DNA from: Coprinellus micaceus
Lineage: Eukaryota > Basidiomycota > Agaricomycetes > Agaricales > Psathyrellaceae
DNA: 64,000 bases
Reading direction: 5' to 3'
Assembly (NCBI GenBank): GCA_951394405.1
Contig: OX596344.1
Coordinates: 1,550,001 to 1,614,000 of the forward strand
The notes beneath the pieces were generated by a model. The model ran no database searches. It had not been told where the DNA came from and saw nothing but the letters and a program-made list of their open reading frames with translations. This document shows, piece after piece, positions 31,644 to 43,464 of the stretch (its first letter is position 1; each line of letters begins with the position of its first letter). A program made the position numbers and the translations under genes.

Positions 31644-32732
31644 ATGAGGGCTATTCCCACGTTCCTCCGTAAGAACACCCTGCCATTACTCAACGTCTTC
31701 GCTTTCGGGTGCCTTGGACGTCGCCGAGGAAAGCATAAACCCGATCCGGCAGCCGATATCGAGGATGGCGCTAGCCACAATGAAAGTGCGTTGCCCACAA
31801 CACCCCTCCGTTGATACTAGCTGAATCTCCCGGAAAGAGAATGATACTACGTTCCTGTACGACCCTGCGATAGAGAAGCCTGTCATCATCCCGATGGAAG
31901 ATTGCCCAGACGATTTTGTCGAGATCAGCCTTGCCAACGGGGGTGATGTGAAGGGTAGCTAGCCTCGCACCGCATCGCGCCCATACTACTTGTGACATAC
32001 GTCCTTCCAGTAACCACAGGTGTGGCCCATTTATCGAAGGGGCAAGCTACAAAAGCTCGAACGGAGTCACCCGTGGCTGAAGGTACGTCCACAGACAGCT
32101 TCAAGCAATGCGTATGAAAGGAGCGGCGTCTTCAGTTACACCACAAAAGCCGGCACGCGCGAAGCTGCTAGACATCCTCGCCCAGTTTCCCCTGCCCCCA
32201 GCCTACAAAGAGAGCGAGACCGCGGTGCAGCAACCCGTCACCCCAGCCTCTAATGGTCCGAAGCTTTTGCGCAAGTCGTCGAAGAAGGAACAAGTAGTCG
32301 AGAGGATCAGCGTGGATATGGATGTCATCGAGTAAGCCGGGTCCCTTTTCCTGCGACTCAAACGCTGATAGCCACAGCCTGCACGCATCCCCAGTCCCCG
32401 TGCCGCTATCACCCGTCTCTACCAGGAGGTCGTCGTTAGTTTGGTTCGCTGATAAAAGCAACTATTGTGACGACCTCTCCACAGATAGCGCCAACTACTG
32501 GGTGTCCATCCAGCGGGTAGGTCCGAACCAGAACGCCGAGTGGATCACAGACTGGCGAGACGATATGGCGACGGTGTTGGAGGGGTTGCATGAGGTCCAC
32601 AAACAGGAGGAGGAGGAAGACTTTCGTGATATTTTTGCGAACGCTTCACTCTCGTCGGGGTACTCGCTGCCGAGGTCGTCTGGGTCTTTGAGTGGACACG
32701 CCATGCGTTGGAGCGGGAAGTGGAACACTTGA
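31644..32732 (+). CDS. Small uncharacterised protein, five exons
   Basis: ATG at 31644 opens MRAIPTFLRKNTLPLLNVF. Short GT-AG introns then link blocks KKPVIIPMEDCPDDFVEISL, then a short linker, VTPQKPARAKLLDILAQF and DLHASPVPVPLSPVSTRRSS. The last block is FADKSNYCDDLSTDSANYW through an acidic stretch (HKQEEEEDFRDIF) ending in GKWNT at 32732. The product is about 270 aa. It is hydrophilic and Ser/Pro-rich in the middle, with no domain I recognise. Splice phases all fit, which argues for a real gene rather than chance ORFs. It has no signal peptide beyond a weakly hydrophobic N-terminus. Confidence 0.5.
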
Positions 32733-32824
32733 GTTTCGCGGTTGTGTAGATCTACCTCTGAGCTACCCCTCTCGAGGGTTTCGAAACAAATTTGAATCGA
32801 ACCTCTGAAAGACAAGGGTGAGAG

Positions 32825-32870
32825 TTGGATCCAAGAGGTGGCAGCGATTCGGATCGGGTACATGGTTCTC
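32825..32870 (+). repeat. Inverted repeat arm A (with 33535-33582)
   Basis: GTTGGATCCAAGAGGTGGCAG and the following 25 bases match the minus strand of 33535-33582 with a few differences. The shared core is AGAGGTGGCAGCGATT followed by GGATCGG and TACATGG. The arms are about 670 bp apart. They could be ends of a decayed element. No target duplication was found. Confidence 0.6.
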
Positions 32871-33534
32871 ACGGGGTGTGGTATATAGGACACCCCCCAA
32901 ATCGGGAAGGACTGCGTGACATGTTTGCGTCTGCCGTACTTCGTACTCCGACGGCGAGACTCGAGAGCGCCCAACCGCTGAGCAGCTTCATTCGCACTAC
33001 GGACATCCACGTCCACCCACGCAGCTTACGCGTATTAACGAGCCTTACGGTGCAAATAGCTGAGGGATGTATGTATTCAGTCATTGTGCCCCGGTTCGAC
33101 CACTGCGTATAGGTTACAGATTGGTTGCTGAGAGTCTTGGTCAGACCACTACTCTGTCAGCTTCTACATCTGTATCCTACGATGTCGACAATTCTTCAGC
33201 TTTGACCCCCGAACTTTGTTTTGCCCTAAGTCGGTCCTTTCCGATGCTAGTGAACTGGGACCATCTCACTGTCTCTTGACCGTGACTGACTCTCCCCCAA
33301 CCCCATGATTTATAACCCGCCGCCGAGTGCACAGTAACAACGGCGCCAATTATTCCAGAAGGCGCAGACGCTTTCGTGTTTTATAATAATGATACTGAGA
33401 CGAAGGAGGTGGGGATTGAGGTGAGCAAACACGAAGACAAGGCCCATAAGCCGAGCTCGCCGTCGGGGAATGCCTTGATGCCGCCGCCAAGCCGCTGTCG
33501 GGTATTTCCGAGATCACCATCAGATGGTTGAAGT

Positions 33535-33582
33535 CCATGTATCCGATCCAAATCGCTGCCACCTCTTGGTTGGATCCAAGCC
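33535..33582 (-). repeat. Inverted repeat arm B
   Basis: On the minus strand this reads TTGGATCCAACCAAGAGGTG and on through GGCAGCGATTTGGATCGGAT, matching arm A at 32825-32870. The sequence between the arms has no supported gene. Confidence 0.6.
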
Positions 33583-33954
33583 AAGGTCAACGGTGATGGC
33601 CGCATGCTTTCGGGCCTGGACAGGTCGGCATGTTCCGAGATGGTGATGATGAGGCGCGTCGCCCGCCAACCTGCGAAACGTCCTGCTTGGTTCTCCCCGT
33701 TGTCACCCCACACTCTTTAGAGAGTGACCAGCACACCAGAATGGACCCAAACCCAGGACTGGATACACAACCTCGATCACTGTATCGCTTTATAGCAGCT
33801 CCAGCACGCATACTACTCTCCCACCTCTCGGACGATGGATTGGGGTCATTGAACTGGGCTTATGAACACCTTTCGGTGGCACGGGGCCGTCAACTTGCCA
33901 GATTCCCTAGCTGCAGCTTCCTTTCGTTCAAATTTAAGCCATGGTTTGCTCTCG

Positions 33955-34470
33955 AACGCTGAGCTCGAGGGCGTTAACATCACTTCGAGTAGTCTCCTGC
34001 GGCACCCGAATTCTCGAAAGCCCTTGCTCTGCGACTTGGACCTAGTCTGCTCACACTCAGCTGGCCTGGTACGTGGAGGATGAAATTCCCATGTTCCCTG
34101 GATTCTTATGGCAGGCGAGCTGCCGACTGGAGGCGTTTCTAGCGGCCACTGTTCTTATTTGCCGATATCACGATGGGGAGATGAGAAAGCGACGCTCCCT
34201 TGCAACAATGACAGCAGATGTCCTTCCTGATGTGCAAGGACCATAGGAAAGCAACATTCGACGCGATTAGGAATGGATCTTTTCCACAACCATCTGCTGA
34301 CTTAGGGGACAGTTGGGAAACCCTTGAGGACCTCCGTGGACATTCATTATGGTGCCACCGCCCCATCTGGACCGTCGCTCACCGAGCTTAACGGCCTGTA
34401 CGCTCTCTGTAGAATACTCGAGTGGGATCTATTCCAACATTCTGCAGCTTCGAGCTCTTGAGGATGCACA
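33955..34470 (+). pseudogene. FunK1 kinase relic, opposite strand
   Basis: Fragments in different frames match the FunK1 C-lobe in the right order. They are NITSSSLLRHPNSRKPLLCD with CDLDL (equivalent of LCDFDL), then ATFDAIRNGSFPQPSADLGDSW, then LYALCRILEWDLFQHSAAS (equivalent of DLCALHKILSWPLFEH). Stops and frameshifts separate them. This is an old copy on the plus strand, away from the minus-strand cluster. Confidence 0.7.
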
Positions 34471-34962
34471 TCCTCACACAGTTCTCTGGTCGCTGGCTCG
34501 GGCAGGGACCCCAATATTGCACCAGACCCTTTCTCTCTAGTTTTAATCCACCTTCATGTAGTCACGATATTTTACCACAATACCTCGCCTGCCTTCAACA
34601 TGCTCTCATAGAGTGCAACTCTCGAGTCCTCGAGACTTGCTGGGGTGACCCCTACGGAAAATGCCGGCCCTTTTGATAGCACAAATAAGCGCCGAGAAGA
34701 ACCCACCTCTTTTCTTGTCTCCCGTAGCCATCCGGGACCTGTACGATTCCGTGTTATGGATCACTGCTCTTTTCCGTCTCATCACAATTTACAATTCAAG
34801 CGCTCACCACTCCCACTCACGATCGCTAGTTCGGGCGACTACACCAGCACGAGAGTGATCAATGACTCGGATTCGATCTTGATTGGGATGGGACCCTGAA
34901 CGCGCAGTCTGGGCGCAGTTAACGGAACCGCAGTGACGTGTGACTCCATGATGCTCAGAAAG
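34471..34962. other. Intergenic region upstream of Argonaute
   Basis: There is no supported gene. A TGACGTG word (CRE-like) lies at about 34933. The core promoter of the Argonaute gene follows at 34964. Confidence 0.4.
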
Positions 34963-34963
34963 G

Positions 34964-34970
34964 TATAAAA
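34964..34970 (+). promoter_or_regulatory. TATA box of Argonaute gene
   Basis: TATAAAA sits 66-72 bp before the ATG at 35036. This is a standard distance for a fungal core promoter with a short 5' leader. Confidence 0.6.
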
Positions 34971-35035
34971 GCCTTGCATGGTCCATGCTGGACCCTGTTT
35001 GAACTCTCTCCTGTGCTACCACATCGACAGTCAAC

Positions 35036-38000
35036 ATGAGCCATCGAGGTGGTAGAGCTAGCGGAGGCCGTGGTGGAGGCAGAGGAGGGGGAGGTCCACA
35101 CCCTGGCGACAGGGGTGGTGCTCCTCCTCATCGTGGCCGTGGTGGAGGCTTCGACAGAGGTGGCCCAGGCGGTGGGCGCGGGTATGACAACAGAGGTCGC
35201 GGTGGTCCTCCTGGTGGTGGTAGAGGGGGCTTTTCCGGCCCCGTCATCTTCAAAGAAGGCGCTCCCGCTCAGCTTCCTCCTCGACTTGACGATAAAACCC
35301 AGCAGGCGTTGATCTCCGGCTTCAAGAAAGTGTCTGTCACCAGCCCGGAGAGACCTCTGCGCCCAGGCTATGGAACGCGTGGAAATCCTGTGACCCTGCG
35401 TGCCAACTTCTTCGCTGTCCGGCTTCCGAAGGGCCCTGTCTACAGATACACTGTCGAAATCACTCCTAAGCAGGCGTTGGGAGCACGCAAGGCGCGCATC
35501 TTTCAGTTGCTTGAGAGGAGCCCGCTCTGCCAGCCACACTTGGCGTATATTGCCCATGACAAGAGCGAGCGCTTGGTGTCTGCGAAGAAACTGCCTCAGC
35601 CCCTTGACATCCAGGTTCGGTACACCGACTACGACAACGTGCCAGTCCCTGCAGATGCCACTACGTATCAGGTTTCGATAACCTTTCTCGACGAACTTAA
35701 GATGGACGAGTTGACGAAGTGAGTGCGTTCAGCCATCGTTCACGTTTTTGCTCATCTTCGGCAGGTATTTGGATGGGAACCCCCAGAGCCGAAATTACGA
35801 TCCGTTACCACTGGTATCATCCCTCAATCTCGTCCTCCAGCAACAGGCGCAGCGTACCGGTGTGAGAGTGGGACCCAGTCGCTTCTTCTTTCCATCCTCC
35901 CAAGAGACACCTAAGATTTCTTTTACCCGAGACCTGTATTTGAAGCAAGGCTTCTTCGTCTCCGTCCGTCCCGGCTTCAAGCAGCTCATGGTCAACGTGT
36001 AGGTCGACTAGCCTTTCCATCTGTCATAAATTAATGCTTTTAATAGAAACGCATGCATGACAGCGTTCGTCGAGCCTGGTAACCTCGCAGACAGGATGCT
36101 CTCCTTCCGTGAATCGAGCTATGGCAGTATGCCTACTCTTTCAAGGGCCATGATCAGAAGCATCAAAGTTCGAACAAAGCACCTCAACCACCGCAAGAAA
36201 CTTGAGGCCATCGGTACCACAACAGCTAGAAACACTTTCTTCGACTGTGAAGAGTTTGGTGGGAAGACAAGCGTCGAGCAATATTTCAAGAAGAGTATGT
36301 CCACATCACCGTACGGTATCTGCAGATCTCGAAGGCTGACCAGCGCCCCAATATTATTCCAGAATACAAGATAACGCTCAAGCACCCTACCGACCTCCCC
36401 GTCGTCAATCTGGGCAGCCAAAAGAAACCAAACTGGACGCCGGCTGAGCTATGCGACATTGACGATGGCTGCCACTACCGCGAGAAAGTCGATATCGTAA
36501 AAATTGCTAGTGTGCGTCCCAAGCAGGCTGGGGAAGCCATCACACAGACCGGTTTCAACGTCCTTGGATTCACCCCACCTACGGCCCAGCCTCAGCAGGG
36601 CTTTGGTATCAGCGTCGACCCCGAGATGGCTGTCGTTCCAGGGCGTGAACTTCCTCCTCCAAGCGTGCAGTACCGAGGCAATCCCATCCGCGCGAATAAC
36701 GGCAGCTGGAATATTGTCGACCTCAAGTTCCGTACCGGAGGCACGGCAAAGGCGTGGTGGGTGCTCGTATTGAAAGAGCAATGGCCTCGAGGGGCACCGC
36801 CTTACGCTATTCGCGACAATCAGGATCCAAGGCTGAAGAAATTGGTGGAGGATTTCAGGGCTAAGATGAGGAGTGCTGGTGTTGCAATCCCCGACGCCCT
36901 CCCAAAGTTGTTGCCATTGACTACGCTTCCAACCCTAGATGAGGACCCGAGCAGGTTGAGAGCGTTGACTATTATAAGGAACGGACTCAAGGCCACCCTC
37001 GACCAGTCAGCGCAGAAGAAGGAGCCGCGCCCCGACTTTATGCTCGTTCTGTTGGAGAAACGGGACAACTTCATTTACCCCGGGATCAAGGTAAGATTCT
37101 CCTGCGTCCCCTGATCTCCTCGCACCGGCTAATTATGCCTGGCCATCCACCAGAAAATCGGGGACGTCGAGTTGGGAATTATGACCATTCACCTGCAACT
37201 TCCGAAGGCGTTGGACAGCCACGAAGTCGGGAATAAGAGGGACCAATACCTATCCAACGTTGCACTCAAAGTGAATACTAAACTCGGCGGTGTCAATCAT
37301 TTGGTATGATTCCAGTTTTCTCCGAAGTCGCTAAAGTGGTTACTGAGTTTTTGTCCCGAAGCTCGAAGAAAATGCAATGAAATGGCTTAGAAAGAAGAAG
37401 ACGATTATGGTTGGGATCGACGTGACCCATCCAGGACCTGGAAGTAGGGATGGCTCCCCATCTATTGCCGCAGTCGTCGCGAGCGTGGATGACAATTTTG
37501 TGCAATTCCCCGCTAGCCTGGATATTCAGAAGGGGAAACAGGAGGTAAGAGTTTTCATTGGCCTCTTAGATGCCCTGATATTCATATAGGCGCCGTCGTG
37601 CCCCAGATGGTCGATGGCTTGTCAGATATGATTGTGGAGAGGCTGCGTGCGTACGAGCGGAAAAGTAAAGCTCTCCCAGAACGGGTGTTCGTCTATCGTG
37701 ATGGGGTCTCGGAGGTCTGTTTTCGCGTTTGTGGGCATACCGGAGGCGACCGCTGACATGGCTTGGTTGCAGGGGCAATTCGACATTGTCATCGAGAGCG
37801 AGTTACCCGCCATCCTCTCTGCTTTCAACAAGTTGTCGACAGCTTCCCGCGGTGGCAAACCGTACAGGCCGACTCTGAGTATCATCATTTGCGGGTACGT
37901 AGTGAAAGCTCCTTACTCGTCGTGTAGGGGGGGTACTTACGGCTTGTCCCATGTGCGGTTCCCCCAGAAAGCGACACCACGCGAAGTAAGAACTAGAGCC

Positions 38001-38637
38001 TCAATCTCAGGTCGCCATCTGATGGAGTTGCTTAGATTTTGGCCCACCGACTCGCAGTTTGCAGACAAGAACGGCAATACTCGGCCTGGCACTGTCGTCG
38101 ACAAAGGGATCACCGGAGTGTAGGTGACCCCACTGTGGACCTTGTGATTTATATTGACCCCTCCCCCAGATTCGACTTCGACTTCTACCTTCAAGCACAC
38201 GCGGGCCTTCAAGGGTTCGTTAAGTCGACGCATTACACCGTCGTCTATGACGAGAACAATCTATCCGCGGACGAGATCCAGCAGGGGACGCACGATACCA
38301 GCTACCTTTACGCTCGAGCGACGAAGGCTGTGAGCCTGATTCCGGCTGCGTATTACGCGGACCTGGCGTGCGAGAGGGGACGATGCTACCTGAACGACTT
38401 CTTGGCGTCTGATGCGGCGACGACCGTTGGTGGGCAAGCCCCCGCTGCGCCAAAAGGATTCTTGGACAGGCAGGCGGAGAGGGAGGAGAGAGAGAAAAGG
38501 GTGTTTGCAGCGGCGAAACAGGTTTGGGGTAATGGGGTGAGTCCAGTTTTCGCTTGGGGCAATAGGTTAATTGAAGCTGATGTTGCGAATCTAACTAGCT
38601 ACACGATAATGTCAAGGAGCGAATGTTTTATATATAA
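35036..38637 (+). CDS. Argonaute (RNA-silencing effector)
   Basis: ATG at 35036 begins an RGG/Gly-rich tail (about residues 4-70). The Argonaute N, linker, PAZ, MID and PIWI regions follow. Key blocks are TLRANFFAVRLPKGPVYRYT and YLDGNPQSRNYDPLP. PAZ shows YFKKKYKITLKHPTDLPVVN after splicing at about 36295-36360. MID runs from RPDFMLVLLEKRDNFIY. PIWI has catalytic Asp in VGIDVTHPGPG and VYRDGVSE. The last catalytic position is Asp, in AAYYADLACERGRCYL, where animal AGO2 has His, so the triad is DDD as in plant AGO2/AGO3. Introns of about 45-70 nt include one pair flanking an 18-nt microexon (KRHHA). The final exon ends ERMFYI, the usual Argonaute C-terminus, with stop at 38635-38637. It binds small RNAs and represses transposons and viruses. 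No Dicer or RdRP gene is in the window. Confidence 0.95.
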
Positions 38638-38948
38638 AGGGCCGAAAGCCAGGTTATACCCTTGCACTACTACAGGAACCGGCGCTTGCTGATATCTCTA
38701 CACTATGTACAGTTCTGGATCTAATACCACGTTTGAGGCATATGTAATATATACACTGGGTCGTCTTGGGATCGTAGGTGAAGGAGGATAGGATAATTGA
38801 AGTCACAAGGAACTGAATCTGGGGGTACCTATAAATAGGTAGAAATAGCCTGAGGGTATGGTGCCAATGGGCAAGGAAAGGAGGGGGGTCGGGGAAGAGA
38901 TATTTCCGGCGGCCGCAGGGAATGCGGCGTAGCCTCTCAGAAAGCCAC
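38638..38948. other. Convergent intergenic region
   Basis: This is 311 bp between the stops of Argonaute (plus) and a secreted-protein gene (minus). It is AT-rich in parts and should hold both 3' ends. Nothing else is seen. Confidence 0.5.
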
Positions 38949-39439
38949 TCAGTGTTGCTTGCTGAGACGCTTCTTCTCGCCCAGACGAGCTCGCATTTCC
39001 ATGACGCCAGGCCTGACCTCTCGAGCGGCGGGGACTGGGTGTGCCGGGGCGCGGGGCAGAGCGCGGGCCTTCATAATGGAACGACGTTCCGCGCAGTTGT
39101 AGACAGCTGCCTGTGGGCAGAGGCCCTCGTTGTTGTCAACCACAAGAGCCCCAGTTGTCTGTAGGAGGGGAGTCAGGACAGAGGCACAATTAACCGTGGA
39201 GGTGGTAGACTCACGGTGCTGTAGGAGCAGGACCACTGAGGCTCGCCGTATTCACACACAAAGGGGTCGCTGGAATAGGTTGTACCAGACAGGGGGAAGT
39301 CGACAATGTCCTCTGTGGGGCATATGTAGCAGGATGGGGTCGCTGACTGTGCCTTCGTCGAGGGAACGAGGCTCGCGGTGAACGCCAGAGCGGCGATGAT
39401 GGACACGACTTCGAACGCGATTGACGAGAGACAGCGCAT
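38949..39439 (-). CDS. Small secreted cysteine-containing protein A
   Basis: Two exons: 39439 to about 39215 and about 39160 to 38949. The N-terminus (MRCLSSIAFEVVSIIAALAF) is a clear signal peptide, probably cleaved after STKAQ. The mature part has CYICP, FVCEYGE, CSYST, then after the intron VVDNNEGLCPQ and YNCAERR, followed by a basic tail (RARLGEKKRLSKQH). The total is about 145 aa. It is a paralogue of the gene at 40779-41260, with the same intron position and cysteine order. The function is unknown. It has the size and features of a fungal small secreted protein. Confidence 0.75.
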
Positions 39440-40778
39440 TGTGCAGCTTGGTTGTTTGGAAGGGTTGGTTGATTGAAGGAGTGTGAAGACGCTGGCGCCT
39501 TTGAGGCAGTGATAGATGCGCTGGGTATCGGTTTCGAGCGGAATAGAAGAGCGCAGAAAATCCTCTCAACGTAGAGGGGTCCAAAGGAAGGAAGGGGGAA
39601 AAGCTGATGAGTGCGTGTTGCTCCAACGCCGCTATACATACTGTCTGAGCATGGTGCCAAGTGTCGCACTACGCATAAGAACATCCATCATCCACAGTAC
39701 TCTAATGCGAGAACCTGCATCTGGATTGATGTCCACTTGCCGCTGGAAGGGCTGTGGAGAACCCAATAAATGGCTAAGCCTCGAGTGCCAGAGTTGTCAC
39801 CACTTGTTTCGCTTGCAACACAACTGCGAAGTCCTGACAAGAAAACATGTTTGAGAAATCAGTGGAACCTCCCTGGGAACTAGATTGGTATGCGAGGCGT
39901 CAAACCTATGTAGTAGGGTGGGCATGATGGCCGTGGCTCGCTTGACACAGACACTGCGCCAAGTTACTAGACGGTGCCTGATCAGCGCGGCGCATTAGCG
40001 ATGGTGAGACACTGTCGACCAAATGACAGAGACCCAAGCTGTACCCTCTCCGCCGAGATCACCCCAATAGGTGTCCTTGGTTGTGATTCTGTCTAGTGCT
40101 CCTCGTGAAAGGGTCCTGGTACTGTTTCGCGCGCCTTCTAGGAGATTGATGGACCTGAGAACCGATTCTTCGAGTCATCTCCAACTTGGAGTGGTGGGGA
40201 CTGCATACTGATAGCGAAGGTTATAATAACTCACCAAAGTTCTTGGGGCCGCTCCCATGAAAGGGCCCTTTCTTGCGACCACTCATGTCCAGCGGTTGCC
40301 GTTCGAACAATGTCGCCACTGAACAAGACGCGCTTGGCCGGCGGACAGATCGCGTCTGATGCCATCAACCAACGCTGGGCCTGCAAACAAGGGGCGCTTG
40401 TTCAAATTTGGTTCTCTCACATAGGAACTGAGCGCTTTCACAAAAGAGTGTGTTCAGAACAAGAGGTATCAACGGTAAGGAGATAAATGTATGTTAAAAT
40501 CAACCGCAGCCTGTAGAGGTAGTACGATAGCGAGAAGGAAAGGAAGAGGTCGTCAGTAGGGTCGTAATGGAGAAGTGGGAACGGAATCTAAAATACGAAC
40601 TGGGATCGGCGGCTCAAGGGAAGCTGGGGATCTACGCTACTGAGAATACGTGAAAGGCGCAAAAAATGGAGTAAAAGGTTTGGGGTTGAAATGAGTGAAT
40701 TGACCAAGTAGCTCCTCGAGGCAACTTCCGCTCCCCAAGCATGCGATTTGATAGTGGAAGCACCGACTCTCTAGTCTC
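39440..40778. other. Spacer between the two secreted-protein genes
   Basis: About 1.34 kb. ORFs around 39,516-39,854 are antisense or out of context and unsupported. The 300 bp above 39439 should hold the promoter of gene A. Nothing else is recognised. Confidence 0.45.
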
Positions 40779-41260
40779 TCAAGCATCACGACCAAGCTTG
40801 GCCTTCTCCACGCTCAAGTTCTTCCTGAGCTGCATGACCTTTGGCTTGGGCTGGTAGGCAGCGGGGCTAGGAGGACGAGGGCTCCTAGGGAGAGCACGTT
40901 CACGCGCCTCCCGGCGCCTGCGGGCACACAGGTCCAGGGCGTCTGAGGGGCACCCGTTGGTGTTGTTGTCGGCAACGAGAGCTCCGTCCTAAAGCGACAC
41001 CATGAATGCATTAGTACTGGCGTAAATTAACGGGGAATAGGGCGACTCACAGTCGCGTAGTTGCAAGAACCGGCATCACCGTAGACGCAGGTGAATGGGT
41101 TAGCGCCCATGTTGGGGGTATCAACGAGCAGAATGCCAGCGTTGTCCCGGTCGGGACACTCGTAACAGATGGCCCTAAGGCTGGGTTGGGCGTTGACGAC
41201 GGGAATGAGCGTCGTGGCGGCCGAGAGCAGCAAGGAGATGGCGACGGTGGAGAATCGCAT
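40779..41260 (-). CDS. Small secreted cysteine-containing protein B
   Basis: Two exons: 41260 to about 41052 and about 40988 to 40779. The signal peptide is MRFSTVAISLLLSAATTLIP with likely cleavage after VVNAQ. The mature part shows CYECPDRDN, FTCVYGDAGSCNYAT, then after a 62-nt intron GALVADNNTNGCPS and DLCARRRREARER, then a Pro/Lys-rich tail. It is about 138 aa. The cysteine order C-x2-C ... C-V/E-Y-G ... C-x-Y ... C ... C matches protein A, so they are tandem duplicates. The function is unknown. Confidence 0.75.
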
Positions 41261-43464
41261 AGTGGTGGGTTGTGGTGATGGGGAAGCAAGGAGCGACTTG
41301 GCTGTGGTCGGTGGGGGACTCAAAGTGTGAGTCTGGACAGGGAGGCCCAAATAACGAGTGGAACGAATGGATTTTGACGATACGGGAGTTCCTCTGGTTC
41401 TTGTGTTTTAAAGACGAGACCACCATCCCTCGGGCCGCCGAGGAATTCGCTTCTGGAATTGATTGCAAGAAAGAAGACTTAAGACGGTGGAGCATCCTCT
41501 TCAATAGTGAGAAGCCCTGCATCTAACACGACGACTTGTGGTGCTCATGTCCTTGTTGTGGAGTTTCAGACCACCTAAACTCGAGATCGTGTTGTTGAGA
41601 CAGATAGCCGCCGCATGCACCGAATCTCGAGGTGAATCCGGCTCGGTTGGGAGGTGGGATAGCAAAAACGCCCTAGTACCCAAAAATGGCGAAGTAGACG
41701 GTGGAAGGGGACGAGCAACGTTTGTGGTTTGTCCAGGCTGACTTCAAAGATAGTAGTAGATAAAGACTCCATGGGAGACAACTCGAGAGTTCAAGCTATC
41801 GCTGCTGTGCAGCGGGAAACCTAGGCGCCAAGGAGGAAAAGGAAGGTGGCAAGATACAGGGCGCAATCCTTCAAGGCCTAAGGACATGCATACCTCATAA
41901 GCTCCACAGTTGTTTGCATGGCCTGCGTCACGGTGGACTTCAAGGGCTGCACCCATCGGTAGCACTGGGAGTCACGCCAGTGCTGAAAGCCTAGCGTTGG
42001 TCATCTTGCATCCGTTTCGTATGGCGGGAAGCGTAGATAGTGACGAGGGGTCGAGTCGGTATCGCTAGCCAAGCCTTGAGGAGGAAGGGAAAGCTGAAAA
42101 GGGCGATGCATAACGAAGGTGAGCTTCAAGTACGTGGCTCCCATGCATACCGATAGCAGTCAGCAAAGCTAGCCTAGAAACACGTCCATCGTTTCGGTTA
42201 TGAATGACCAGTAAGATTTATCGGAACGTGGCGTATCCACCCATTCCTACCCGCCTAGTAGTCCACGACGCACGCATACGGTTCTTGGCGACATTTTCCT
42301 TCTCACCTCAGGCCTGGCTGAGTCGACGGAGAGGAATCATCGATATCGGGGAGCTGCTGAAAGGCGTGGAGAGTAGAAAGTCACCTCGGTCGCGGAAAGG
42401 AGTTGAGGTGAGGTTCAAGTTGGTGAACGCACAGCGGAAAATCCCGTACGATCAGAGCCAGTCGGGAAATCCCGATGACGGTGCGCACCGGCGCTTGTTC
42501 AAGCTCAAGTCTTTTGCTCAACGTCAGAGCGCCACTAGTCTCCCGTAGTCAGACAACGAGAACTTGATATCCGAACAACCTTACACTGCGTTCCAGGGTA
42601 GAGCGCCACCCTGGCCCGGTCAACCGTCCAACAGGCGGAACATCGACGAAGGAGTAGAAAATACACAACTCTGCAAGGAGGATTCGCCAACTTGGGCCTT
42701 GGGGGCATGCGCACTCTGGGGCCACGAAATGATACAGACCGAACTCTGGTCTACATAGCTCTAAAAGGTTTGAAAGGGCACCGTGGATTACCCACTACGC
42801 AACGGGAATAACAAAAACTATGCTATGCACTACGAGTATGCATCGAGAAGGTCGAAGCTCGAACCCTTTGGAACTAAGAAAGGGCTCGTTATGGGAAGGA
42901 GAAAAAACACGAAATAATGAGAGATAATCTACAAGTAGCATCAACGGAGCTCACTAGATATGCTCCGTTCGAAGGGGGGAACGTGTATGATTAATGGATG
43001 GGGTCAAGTAAGGGATGCATGAATAGACGAGCTCGAAGGAAGCAGCAACAATAAATCGAGGACATGTGATCAAGGTAAGGAAGGTAGTCATGTTGAAAGG
43101 GAGAGGGGATTCAGAGTCAAGGGAGGCAGCGAACGAGCACCAGAGAAGGAAAGTAAAGGCGGGGATTTGATAAAAGGGGGCAATCATATCCCGAATGAAA
43201 CGATTCGTTCAAACCACATCCTTCGAGTTACTCGACGACACCGGCGGCGTAGGCAACACCCTCGCCACCCTCGCCTCCCTCGCCCTCCTCCCCAACCCAA
43301 ACATCGGCAACCCAAACGGGAAGCTCGAGCTCGTCGCCGAGGCCGGCTGCTGCTGCTGCCTCTCTAGACTACGCCTCGAGCTCTCCAACCCATGCCTCGA
43401 AGGAAGCGGCGGCGCACCCCCCATCCCCTCCGGAACCCTCGACGGCAACGGGGGCGTGGGCACC
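41261..43464. other. Gene-poor 2.2-kb region
   Basis: Many short ORFs occur on both strands (for example 42204-42548 plus and 43195-43479 plus). None has motifs or splice support. The promoter of secreted protein B lies at the left end. I see no clear repeat or RNA gene. Confidence 0.45.
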
